NCBI GenBank assembly: GCA_903834675.1
Contig: CAILKC010000558.1
Location: 1-19,749 of the forward strand
Source: an uncultured Victivallales bacterium
Lineage (GTDB): Bacteria > Verrucomicrobiota > Lentisphaeria > Oligosphaerales > JAFGRS01
Length of the DNA: 19,749 bases
Direction of reading: 5' to 3'
The position numbers were made by a program, and so were the translations under genes. Positions 1-7,224 of this stretch are shown piece after piece. Position 1 is the first letter of the stretch; every line of letters starts with the position of its first letter. The notes beneath the pieces are model-generated. The model made no database searches. It worked only from the letters and a program-made list of their open reading frames with translations, and was not told the DNA's origin.

Positions 1-4
1 AACC

Positions 5-53
5 CTGGAGCCCGCGATGCCAAGGACCCGCCGGGGCCGGGTTCGCGGTACCC
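5..53 (+). repeat. Dispersed palindromic repeat, copy 1
   Basis: This is a copy of a short interspersed palindrome that recurs at 8546-8594 and, inverted, in the tandem array at 19535-19749. The outer arms CCGCGA (12-17) and TCGCGG (43-48) are perfect complements. An inner arm pair ACCCG/CGGGT closes a GC-rich loop. The left flank GATGCCAAG is shared by all copies. No open reading frame is evident in it. The element resembles REP/BIME-type intergenic palindromes in size and form, but the family is not identified. Confidence 0.7.
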
Positions 54-248
54 GCCGTCGGCAAGACCCGATACGGCGGAAGCCCCGGCAGAGCCGGTGC
101 GGACCGCCGACCTCCAGGCGCGCGGCGATGCTGGCCCCGCGATTCCCGAAGCTTTGGGCGCAGAATGCAACTGTGGCGGTGTAGCGGGTTCAAAAGCAAG
201 ATAGGGCACGCACGGTGTGGGCCCCCAAAGAATGAGGAGTCAGGAATC
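54..248 (+). other. Leader region upstream of rubrerythrin
   Basis: No gene is supported here. The first part (54-150) is GC-rich and continues repeat-like sequence. The block around 99-119, containing GCGGACCGCC and CTCCAGGCG, recurs in inverse near 19500-19520. A clear ribosome binding site, GAGGAG at 234-239, lies nine bases before the ATG at 249. The reading frame stays open back to an ATG at 165, but that extension has no such site and would bury the signal peptide. I see no convincing -35/-10 pair. Confidence 0.5.
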
Positions 249-866
249 ATGATGACGCAGCGGATGGCCAAGGTCTCGGGAGCGCTGGCGGTACTGTTCG
301 TGGGCTTGGCGGGCAGGCTGAGCGCCGCCCCGTCGACGCTGGACAACCTGCAGGCGGCCTACCATGGCGAATCGAACGCCAAGAGCCGCTACGAAGCCTT
401 CGCGGTCAAGGCGGACGAAGAGGGGTACAAGGCGGTCGCCAGCCTGTTCCGTGCCACCTCCAAGTCCGAGGGAATCCACGCCGCCAAGCACGCCACCGCC
501 ATCAAGAAGCTGGGCGCGGAGCCCAAAGTCGCGCTGGAGAAGCACGAGGTAAAGTCCACCAAGGAGAATCTCGAGGCGGCCGAGAAGGGCGAAACCGCCG
601 AGAAGGACACGATGTACCCGGCCTTCATCAAACAGGCCGAGCTCGACAAGAACGCCGGTGCGGCGCAGTCGTTCAAGGGCGCCATGGCATCCGAGGTTTC
701 GCACGCGAAGCTCTATCAGCAGGCGCTGAAGGAACTGGAGTCCTGGAAGGTTGCCAACAAGGACTTCCTCGTCTGCCAGATCTGCGGCTTTACCAGCCTC
801 GACCAGGCACTGAAGAAGTGCCCCGTCTGCGACTCGCCCCGCAGCAAGTTCGACGTCGTCAAGTAA
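249..866 (+). CDS. rbr: Exported rubrerythrin with rubredoxin-like C-terminus
   Basis: Rubrerythrins are di-iron peroxidases that reduce hydrogen peroxide to water with electrons passed through a rubredoxin-like iron site. This 205-residue protein has the full ligand set of the ferritin-like domain: E41, E74 with H77 (ExxH), E115 with E118 (ExxE), and E149 with H152 (ExxH). The C-terminal rubredoxin-like knuckles are C176-x2-C179 and C191-x2-C194. The unusual part is the N-terminus: two basic residues, a hydrophobic stretch at about 10-22 and a small-residue site near SAAPS (25-29). This looks like a Sec signal peptide, whereas most rubrerythrins are cytoplasmic. The start at 249 is chosen from the GAGGAG site at 234-239; an ATG at 252 is equally placed. 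The next gene on the strand is a membrane flavocytochrome 138 bp away, a plausible partner. The family call is sure; the export is inferred from sequence. Confidence 0.93.
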   Translation: MMTQRMAKVSGALAVLFVGLAGRLSAAPSTLDNLQAAYHGESNAKSRYEAFAVKADEEGYKAVASLFRATSKSEGIHAAKHATAIKKLGAEPKVALEKHEVKSTKENLEAAEKGETAEKDTMYPAFIKQAELDKNAGAAQSFKGAMASEVSHAKLYQQALKELESWKVANKDFLVCQICGFTSLDQALKKCPVCDSPRSKFDVVK

Positions 867-1004
867 CCCACTCAGCCTGATCATCGCCACCCCGCCAACC
901 GGGTACGGCAGTCGCGGCCGCGGCCAGCAGCGCTGCGGTCGCGGCGTGCCTCCCCCTACCAAGGGCGTGGGTGGCGAGGTTCGTTTCCGGGCAGATACCC
1001 TACC

Positions 1005-2345
1005 GTGAAAAACCTGCGCTGGCTTGCCGTGCTCGGCTCGCAGATAGTGCTCATCGTCGGCTTCTGGTTCTGGTATCACTGGCGCCATCCGCTGGGCAAC
1101 CTGTTGACCGGCGACGCGGTTGGGCAGCTGCTGGCCTACGGTCGTCTGGCGGGCCTGCTGGCGGCCTTCGGGGTGTTGCTTCAGCTCATCCTGATTGGCC
1201 GGGTGGGGTGGGTCGAACCGTCCTTCGGCCTCGACCGTCTCACCCGCTTGCACCATGTACTTGGCCTGGCGCTGCTGGCTCTGCTGCTGGCTCATCCGCT
1301 GCTGGTGCTGACGGGCCACGCCCGGCAGGCCGACGTCGGCCTCTGGGCGCAGTTACTGGATTTCTGTCGCAGCTGGGAGGATGTGTTGGCGGCGGTGCTC
1401 GGCCTGGCCATTCTGCTGACCGCCGTCGCGCTTTCGTTGGGCGCGGTGCGCCGCCGACTGCGCTACGAGACGTGGCATCTCACCCACCTGGGCCTGTACC
1501 TGGCGCTGGCGCTCGTCTTTGGCCACCAACTCGAGGTGGGCAGCGATCTCACCGAGAACCGCTGGTTTGCGGCGTATTGGTGGCTGCTCTACGGCGTGGT
1601 GCTGGGCAATCTGCTCGGCTACCGGGTCGGTCGGCCGCTGTGGCGTTTCGCTGGTCACCGCTTTGCGGTCGCACGATTGGTGGCTGAACCTGGCGAGGTG
1701 ACCTCCGTGATCCTCCACGGCCGCCACCTGGAGCGCTTCCGTGCCCGCGGAGGCCAGTTCTTCATGGTGCGCTTCTGGGCGCCGGGCTTTCGTTGGCAGG
1801 CGCATCCGTTCTCGCTGTCCTGCCCGCCGGATGGAACCCAGCTCAGACTGACGATCAAGCCAGTGGGCGACTTCACCCGCCGGATTCCACAGCTTCAGCC
1901 GGGCACGCCGGTCATCCTCGATGGCCCGCATGGAATCTTTACCGCCGAGGTCTGTCAATCGTCGCGGGTGCTGTTGCTTGCCGGGGGGATTGGCATCACC
2001 CCGATTCGGGCGCTGGCGGCGGACCTGCTCGCGGCGGGGCGCGAGATCATCCTGATCTACGGCAACCGGACGCCCTCGACCGTCGTCTTCGGAGAGGAAC
2101 TGGAGGCTTTGGCCCAAGCGGCCGCCGGGCGCCTGCGAATCATCCACGTCATGAGCGACTCCCCTGGCTATCCGGGCGAGAAGGGGCGGGTTGACCGAGA
2201 CTGCGTCTGCCGACTTGTCCCCGATGTCGCGGAGCGCGATGTTTACCTCTGCGGTCCGCCGCCGATGATGGCCGGCCTGCGCCCGGCCTTGTTGGCCTTG
2301 GGCGTACCGCCGCACCGCCTGCACGACGAGCGCTTCGCGTTGTGA
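1005..2345 (+). CDS. NOX/ferric-reductase-like transmembrane flavocytochrome
   Basis: This protein should carry electrons from cytoplasmic NAD(P)H through FAD and two stacked hemes across the membrane, either to ferric iron, oxygen or another acceptor outside. The first 210 of 446 residues form six hydrophobic segments (about 5-24, 45-66, 85-105, 127-148, 160-178 and 189-207). Histidines H83/H97 and H161/H174 are spaced 14 and 13 apart, as the heme ligands are in the NOX family. The C-terminal half is an FNR-type module: FAD motif HPFSLS (267-272), nucleotide motifs GGIGITPI (327-334) and CGPPPMM (416-422), and a terminal ERF. The start is a GTG with only a weak Shine-Dalgarno; no ATG is available early in the frame. 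It follows exported rubrerythrin and precedes a glycan cluster. Bacterial NOX, ferric reductase and general electron-export roles cannot be separated from sequence. Confidence 0.9.
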   Translation: MKNLRWLAVLGSQIVLIVGFWFWYHWRHPLGNLLTGDAVGQLLAYGRLAGLLAAFGVLLQLILIGRVGWVEPSFGLDRLTRLHHVLGLALLALLLAHPLLVLTGHARQADVGLWAQLLDFCRSWEDVLAAVLGLAILLTAVALSLGAVRRRLRYETWHLTHLGLYLALALVFGHQLEVGSDLTENRWFAAYWWLLYGVVLGNLLGYRVGRPLWRFAGHRFAVARLVAEPGEVTSVILHGRHLERFRARGGQFFMVRFWAPGFRWQAHPFSLSCPPDGTQLRLTIKPVGDFTRRIPQLQPGTPVILDGPHGIFTAEVCQSSRVLLLAGGIGITPIRALAADLLAAGREIILIYGNRTPSTVVFGEELEALAQAAAGRLRIIHVMSDSPGYPGEKGRVDRDCVCRLVPDVAERDVYLCGPPPMMAGLRPALLALGVPPHRLHDERFAL

Positions 2346-2395
2346 GTGTATGTTTGTGGACGGCAGCCAACCGGGCCGCCACCGACCGCCAGGGC

Positions 2396-2404
2396 AAGGA
2401 GGAG
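2396..2404 (+). promoter_or_regulatory. Strong Shine-Dalgarno deciding the sialidase-like start
   Basis: AAGGAGGAG lies five bases before the ATG at 2410. It favours that start over the in-frame ATG at 2350, which sits only five bases after the previous stop and has no such site. Confidence 0.75.
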
Positions 2405-2409
2405 CACGC

Positions 2410-3678
2410 ATGGCCGGGATCAAGGTCCACCGCAGTCTGCACATCGAACAGCCGAACATCCTGGAGGAAGCCCAGGTAACCTGGGTCGGGTACACGGCTC
2501 CCAGTGGACCGGAGCTGATCGAGACCGTGACCTACGGCGGCCAGCGCGGCTACTACTTCACCGTTCGCCATCTCAGCCGCCGCGACCACCATCCCCGCCC
2601 CGCCGAAATCCGCCGCAGCCAGGATCATGGCCGCACCTGGGAGACGGTCCAGACCTGGACGGGCGACGCGCCCGTTCATGGGGCCTGGCATTTGGACCTT
2701 GAAGGACCGTGCTACCTCTACCATCCGCGCCGCGAGGCGTTGCTGCGCCTCTACCGCAGCCAGTTCAGGGTCGACGGCCTGCTGCCCTGGGACGTCGGCG
2801 CCCCGGAGCGCCTGACGGGTCTGATGTGGACGCAGGTCTCCCGTGATGGCGGCCAGACCTGGGCCGCGCCGGAACAGCTCCTCTGCGGCCCCGGCGCGAC
2901 GCCCGCGGACTGGGCCCCGGACACCCGTTTCGGCCGCAACTGCGGTGGGGTTGAGGGCGCGACGCCAGTCTGGCTCCCGGACGGCCGGGTGCTGCTGCCC
3001 TTCTTCAGCGCCGAGGCCACTCCGGCGGGCCGTTTCCGCTGTGCCTGCCTGCTGGGGCGCTGGCGGGCGGACGCATCAGGCCTGGATTGGGACCTGTCCG
3101 CCTTCGCCACCGTCGGGCCAGACGGTTCGGACGATGGCGGCGATGAGCCCTGCGTGGCTACGCTGGCCGATGGCCGCTGGCTGATGGTCATGCGGGTACG
3201 CACCCGGCAGCAGTCCGCGGTAAAGGTACCCAGCGCCCGCTTCTGGACCGTCAGCGCCGACGCCGGACGCAGCTGGTCCGAGCCGCAGGTCCTGCGCTAC
3301 ACCGACGGCCGGCAGGTCTACTGCCCCGCCTGCCTGGCGCACGTGTTCCGGGCTACGGCCAACGGTCGGTTGTACCTGATCACCAACCTCCTGGACCGTC
3401 CCACCGTCGGCTGCGATCCCCGCACCACTCTGCAGATTGCCGAGATCGACCCGCAGAGCCTGGCCGTGATTCCCGAAACGGTCACGGCCATCGAGACCCG
3501 GGACGCCGCCGCGGGCCAGCCCGAGACCCTTCGTTTCTCGAACTGGCGCCGCTACGAGGACCGTGAAACCGGCGCCATCGTGCTGCTGATGTCCGGCTGC
3601 CCGGGCGATGTCGGCCGCCACGAGACCTGTGGCGTGCCGCCGCACGCCTATCGTTATGACCTCGAGCTGCCACGCTGA
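2410..3678 (+). CDS. Sialidase-like Asp-box (BNR) protein
   Basis: The 422-residue product is a six-bladed beta-propeller candidate of the sialidase/BNR superfamily. Three Asp-boxes of the form SxDxGxxW are visible: SQDHGRTW (about 70-77), SRDGGQTW (144-151) and SADAGRSW (282-289). The segment GGDEPCVATLADGRWLMVMR (about 243-262) is a conserved-looking strand pair and could carry one of the substrate-binding arginines. No signal peptide is seen, so it may act in the cytoplasm or leave by an unseen route. It opens a same-strand run with a YesU-like gene, a beta-helix lipoprotein and an aminotransferase. Many BNR proteins of this kind are not true sialidases, so the substrate is unknown. The classical arginine triad cannot be confirmed by eye. 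Confidence 0.8.
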   Translation: MAGIKVHRSLHIEQPNILEEAQVTWVGYTAPSGPELIETVTYGGQRGYYFTVRHLSRRDHHPRPAEIRRSQDHGRTWETVQTWTGDAPVHGAWHLDLEGPCYLYHPRREALLRLYRSQFRVDGLLPWDVGAPERLTGLMWTQVSRDGGQTWAAPEQLLCGPGATPADWAPDTRFGRNCGGVEGATPVWLPDGRVLLPFFSAEATPAGRFRCACLLGRWRADASGLDWDLSAFATVGPDGSDDGGDEPCVATLADGRWLMVMRVRTRQQSAVKVPSARFWTVSADAGRSWSEPQVLRYTDGRQVYCPACLAHVFRATANGRLYLITNLLDRPTVGCDPRTTLQIAEIDPQSLAVIPETVTAIETRDAAAGQPETLRFSNWRRYEDRETGAIVLLMSGCPGDVGRHETCGVPPHAYRYDLELPR

Positions 3679-3724
3679 GGGCGCGGACGGATCGCCACAC
3701 CTTGTCTGGCCGGAGAGGAAGACC

Positions 3725-4357
3725 ATGGCTGACCTGCTGCTCATGCATAAGCGCATCGACCTCGATGCCTCGCTGGTGTTGTACGATCGACCCCTCACCG
3801 CCGCGAGCTTGGCGGAGGACTGGGAGGTACGCCACTCGACCTGGCGCTGCGACGGCGAGGCGCTGCTCGGCGTCAATCCGGAGCCCGGACCGGGCGTGAT
3901 CATGTCGCGCCGCGGCTTTCCGGGCAATGTGCTGCTGGATTTCCACGCCCGGACCGTCTTGCCCTCGACGCACGACATCGATGTCATGTGGAACCTGAGC
4001 TGGGACGAGCAAAACAACACCCGCGGGGCGGCCTATGTCGCCGGGATTCAGGGCTGGTGGGATGGCAAGATCGGCATCGAAAAGTCCCCCGACTACCGAC
4101 TGGTGGCGGCGGCGCCCTGCCCGTGGTTCGAGCCGGGCCGCGAGTATCACATCCAGGCCGGCTCCATCGAGGGGCACTGTTTCGTTTTCGTCGATGGGCT
4201 GCTGCGGCTGGAGCTGTTCGATCCGGCGCCGATCGACTCGAGCGTGCATAACCGAATCGGTTTCGAGGCCTACCAGAGCATGATCCGCATCCGCGGCCTG
4301 GTGGTCCGGCAGATCGTCTGGCAGAAACGGCCGCAAGCCTATCCGCGGGAGTTCTGA
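3725..4357 (+). CDS. YesU/DUF1961-like lectin-fold protein
   Basis: This is a 210-residue protein without signal peptide. Its layout matches YesU of Bacillus subtilis, a DUF1961 concanavalin-like sandwich protein encoded in the rhamnogalacturonan utilisation region. The resemblance is: an opening around LVLYDRPL, a tryptophan-rich middle (MWNLSWDEQN, then GIQGWW), the strand CFVFVDGLLRLELFD, and the ending NRIGFEAYQSMIRIRGLVVRQ. The start at ATG 3725 follows GAGAGGAAG. The reading frame extends upstream to 3608, but that would overlap the sialidase-like gene by 71 bases. The stop overlaps the next start as ATGA, so translation with the beta-helix lipoprotein is probably coupled. The likely role is glycan binding or hydrolysis. 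The family call rests on remembered similarity and is moderate. Confidence 0.65.
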   Translation: MADLLLMHKRIDLDASLVLYDRPLTAASLAEDWEVRHSTWRCDGEALLGVNPEPGPGVIMSRRGFPGNVLLDFHARTVLPSTHDIDVMWNLSWDEQNNTRGAAYVAGIQGWWDGKIGIEKSPDYRLVAAAPCPWFEPGREYHIQAGSIEGHCFVFVDGLLRLELFDPAPIDSSVHNRIGFEAYQSMIRIRGLVVRQIVWQKRPQAYPREF

Positions 4358-7161
4358 TGAAGATGACCTATCACGCCGTGTGGGTCGGCGCCGCCATGGT
4401 GCTGCCGTGGTTGGCGGGGTGTGCCGGGGTGGGGTCGGCCAGCGACCGTTCGGGCGGGGCCGAGGCGGCCGAGCGCATGACGCCGATCGAGCTGTACGTG
4501 GCTACGGATGGTAACGATGCCTGGTCAGGACGCCTGACCTCACCCAACCGGGCCGGCACCGACGGACCCTTCGCTACGCTCAGCCGAGCCCGCGATGAGT
4601 TACGCGGACTCCGGCGCCAAGGGCCGCTGGCGGCCGGGGCTACCGTTTGGCTGCGCGGCGGCGCCTATCACCTTACCGCGACCCTGGTTCTCAACGGCGT
4701 GGATTCCGGTACGGCCGCCGGCCCCATCGTCTACCGGGCCTTCCGCCACGAGAAGCCGATCCTGGTAGGGGGGGCGGAGGTGCGTGGTTTCGTGCCGCAT
4801 CAGGGCGCCATTCTCAAGGCTGATCTCAAAGCTTGCGGGCTGACCGGGGCCGAGGTCAAGCAGGTGCTGTTTGGGGGGCAGCGCATGATCCTGGCGCGCT
4901 ACCCCAACTACGACCCGCAGAACCCCTACGCCGGCGGCTTCTCCTACATCGAGGCGCAACCCACCCCTGGCAGCACGACCTCGTTCGAGGCACCGGCCAC
5001 GGGCATCCACGCCTGGGCCCGGCCCACGGACGGCCAGGTATGGGTGTTCCCCGGGGTGAATTACTGGAACAACATCATCCCCATCGCCGCGGTTGACCCG
5101 GCAAGACGCCTCATCACGCTGGCCCAGTCGGCCTCCTACGGGCTGAACCCAGGCGACCGTTACTATGTGCGCGGGCTGTTCGAGGAGCTTGATGCCCCCG
5201 GCGAGTGGTATGCCGACAAGGCGACCTCGACGCTGTACTTCTGGCCGCCCGCGGACCTCGCCAGCGGCCAGGTCTCGGTCCCGCGGGTCAGCCCGATCGT
5301 GAGCCTGGCCAAGGACGCCAAGGAGGCCGAGGGACCGCGCTACATCACCCTGCAGGGACTGGTGCTGGAGGGCAGCGACGGTCCGGCGGTGGCGCTGAGT
5401 TCAGCCCAGTCCTGCGCCGTGGTGGGCTGCGAGCTCCGCAATGTCGGCACGGGCGTGGCGCTCTCGGCCTGCAAGGAAGGCCTCGTCTACGGCAACGACA
5501 TCCACGATACCGGCGGCTCCGGGGTCACCGCCTACTCCGGCAACCGCAATCCCACCGCTCCGGACGCCAATCGGATCGAGAACAACTACATCCACCACAC
5601 CGGCTACTACGCCAAGACGGCCTCTGGGGTGTCCACCAACGGCGTCGGCAACCTCGTCTCGCACAACCTCATCCACGACTGCCCGCGCATCGGCATCGAC
5701 TACAACGGCAACGATCACGTCATCGAGTACAACGAGGTGCGGCACATCAACCTGGAGACACAGGACAGTGGCGCCACCTACTCCCTTGGCCGCGACTGGA
5801 CCAACCGCGGGCACATCGTGCGTTACAACTACGTCCACGATACCCTCGGCTACGGCCGCCACGGTGGCAAAGAGTGGTTCTCGCCCTTCTTTACCTTCGG
5901 CATCTACCTCGACGACTGGAGCAGCGGCCAACAGGTCTACGGCAACATCGTCGCGCGCTCCTTCCTGGCCGGCATCGATGTCCACAGCGGTCGGGACAAC
6001 CTCATCGAGAATAACATCATCTACGACTGCTACCGCGAGCAGATGCGCTACCAGGAATGGCCCACCTCGCACAAGATGCTGCCCGACATGCTGAAGCAGG
6101 CGCAGGCCTGGCCGCACGCAGGGGTCTACCCTGGCCTGGCCCGGCATCAGGACCCGGTCAAGGACTCGACCATGTCCTACAACATCTTCCGCCGCAATAT
6201 CATCAGTTACGGGAGACCGGGGGCAACGCTGTACGCTGTCTCCGGCCTCGACTACGCCACCACCGAACACGACTACAACCTCATCTGGCGCCGCGGCGAG
6301 GAGCCGGATTCATCCTTCACCAAGATGCGGGAGAAGGGTCTGGATCAGCACTCCGTGGTCGCCGACCCGAAGTTCCGCGACCCTGCCAAGGGCGACTTCC
6401 GCCTCGCCTCCGACTCTCCGGCCCTGGCCCTCGGTTTCAAGCCGATCCCCGTCGCCGAGATCGGACCGTACAAGGATCCGCGGCGGGCCTCCTGGCCGAT
6501 CGTCGAGGCCGAAGGCGCCCGGGAGCACCCGCATGTCATTGCCGCCGTGGTCCGCCCGACGCCGCGCTGTGTGGCGGCCCGCCGGGTCGCCACAGTCACC
6601 CTCGACGGCCGGCTGGAGCCCGGCGAGTGGCAGGGCCTCGATCGTACCAAGGCCATGCTGCTGGCCCAGGAACCGAGTGGCAACAGCGGCGCCAAGCCGC
6701 CCAGCTACGCCTGGATCGCGGCTGATGATGAGGCGCTCTACGTGGGCCTGCTCAATGAACTCAAGGAGGGCACGACGCCCTCTGCCGGTCAGCGCTGGGG
6801 TGGCGACGACGGCGCTGAAGTCTGCCTGCAACGCGGCGACGGCAAGGGGCCGATCTTCGTCCTCCAAGGCTTTGCCGGCGGAGCTTTTCAGAGCATGGAC
6901 CACGCCGGCGCGTCGGCGACCGAGGTCGAACGCCTCGGCAAGGCGTGCTCCTTCGCGGCCAGCCGCACTGGCAGCACCTGGTCGGGCGAGTGGCGCATCC
7001 CCTTCGCCGCCGCCGGCATCGACTTGAAAACGGCAAAGACGCTGCGCTTCAATATTGGCGTCCGCAAGACCGCCGGCCCGTGTCCCTGGGTGTGTTGGGT
7101 CGGCACCGGCGGGCCGAACTTCGAGGTCGGCAGCGCCGGCGAGGTAAGGCTGAGAGAGTAG
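4357..7161 (+). CDS. Lipoprotein with right-handed beta-helix and CBM9-like C-terminus
   Basis: The 934-residue product begins with a lipoprotein signal whose lipobox is LAGC (residues 19-22), so Cys22 should be lipidated. The mature N-terminus has IELYVATDGNDAWSG, then a GPFATLSRARDELR motif. Both are typical of the parallel beta-helix proteins that include glycosidases of GH141/GH120 type and polysaccharide lyases. Helix turns with repeated N-x-I, YIHHT, LIHDC and YVHDT patterns run from about 350 to 635. The last 190 residues (about 744-934) look like a CBM9-type or DOMON-like sandwich: VTLDGRLEPGEWQGLD, AWIAADDEALYVG, GDDGAEV and GEWRIPF. The stretch SGATYSLG followed by a long insert with EWFSPF probably belongs to the active groove. 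It is coupled by ATGA to the YesU-like gene. Whether it is a hydrolase or a lyase, and its substrate, are unknown. Confidence 0.82.
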   Translation: MKMTYHAVWVGAAMVLPWLAGCAGVGSASDRSGGAEAAERMTPIELYVATDGNDAWSGRLTSPNRAGTDGPFATLSRARDELRGLRRQGPLAAGATVWLRGGAYHLTATLVLNGVDSGTAAGPIVYRAFRHEKPILVGGAEVRGFVPHQGAILKADLKACGLTGAEVKQVLFGGQRMILARYPNYDPQNPYAGGFSYIEAQPTPGSTTSFEAPATGIHAWARPTDGQVWVFPGVNYWNNIIPIAAVDPARRLITLAQSASYGLNPGDRYYVRGLFEELDAPGEWYADKATSTLYFWPPADLASGQVSVPRVSPIVSLAKDAKEAEGPRYITLQGLVLEGSDGPAVALSSAQSCAVVGCELRNVGTGVALSACKEGLVYGNDIHDTGGSGVTAYSGNRNPTAPDANRIENNYIHHTGYYAKTASGVSTNGVGNLVSHNLIHDCPRIGIDYNGNDHVIEYNEVRHINLETQDSGATYSLGRDWTNRGHIVRYNYVHDTLGYGRHGGKEWFSPFFTFGIYLDDWSSGQQVYGNIVARSFLAGIDVHSGRDNLIENNIIYDCYREQMRYQEWPTSHKMLPDMLKQAQAWPHAGVYPGLARHQDPVKDSTMSYNIFRRNIISYGRPGATLYAVSGLDYATTEHDYNLIWRRGEEPDSSFTKMREKGLDQHSVVADPKFRDPAKGDFRLASDSPALALGFKPIPVAEIGPYKDPRRASWPIVEAEGAREHPHVIAAVVRPTPRCVAARRVATVTLDGRLEPGEWQGLDRTKAMLLAQEPSGNSGAKPPSYAWIAADDEALYVGLLNELKEGTTPSAGQRWGGDDGAEVCLQRGDGKGPIFVLQGFAGGAFQSMDHAGASATEVERLGKACSFAASRTGSTWSGEWRIPFAAAGIDLKTAKTLRFNIGVRKTAGPCPWVCWVGTGGPNFEVGSAGEVRLRE

Positions 7162-7224
7162 CAACGGGCGCGCCCCGGCCTTAGCCTACGGTTTTCTATC
7201 ACCACGAACGGGAGGATGGCAGAC

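Noticed and set aside
948..978. Imperfect inverted repeat (CCTCCCCC to GGTGGCGAGG) before the flavocytochrome
   Set aside because: The pairing is broken by several mismatches and could be chance in GC-rich DNA; not strong enough to call a terminator for rubrerythrin.
240..1319. Minus-strand frame of 359 codons opposite rubrerythrin
   Set aside because: It runs antisense through the rubrerythrin gene and into the flavocytochrome gene, and its sequence is glutamine- and arginine-rich without motifs.
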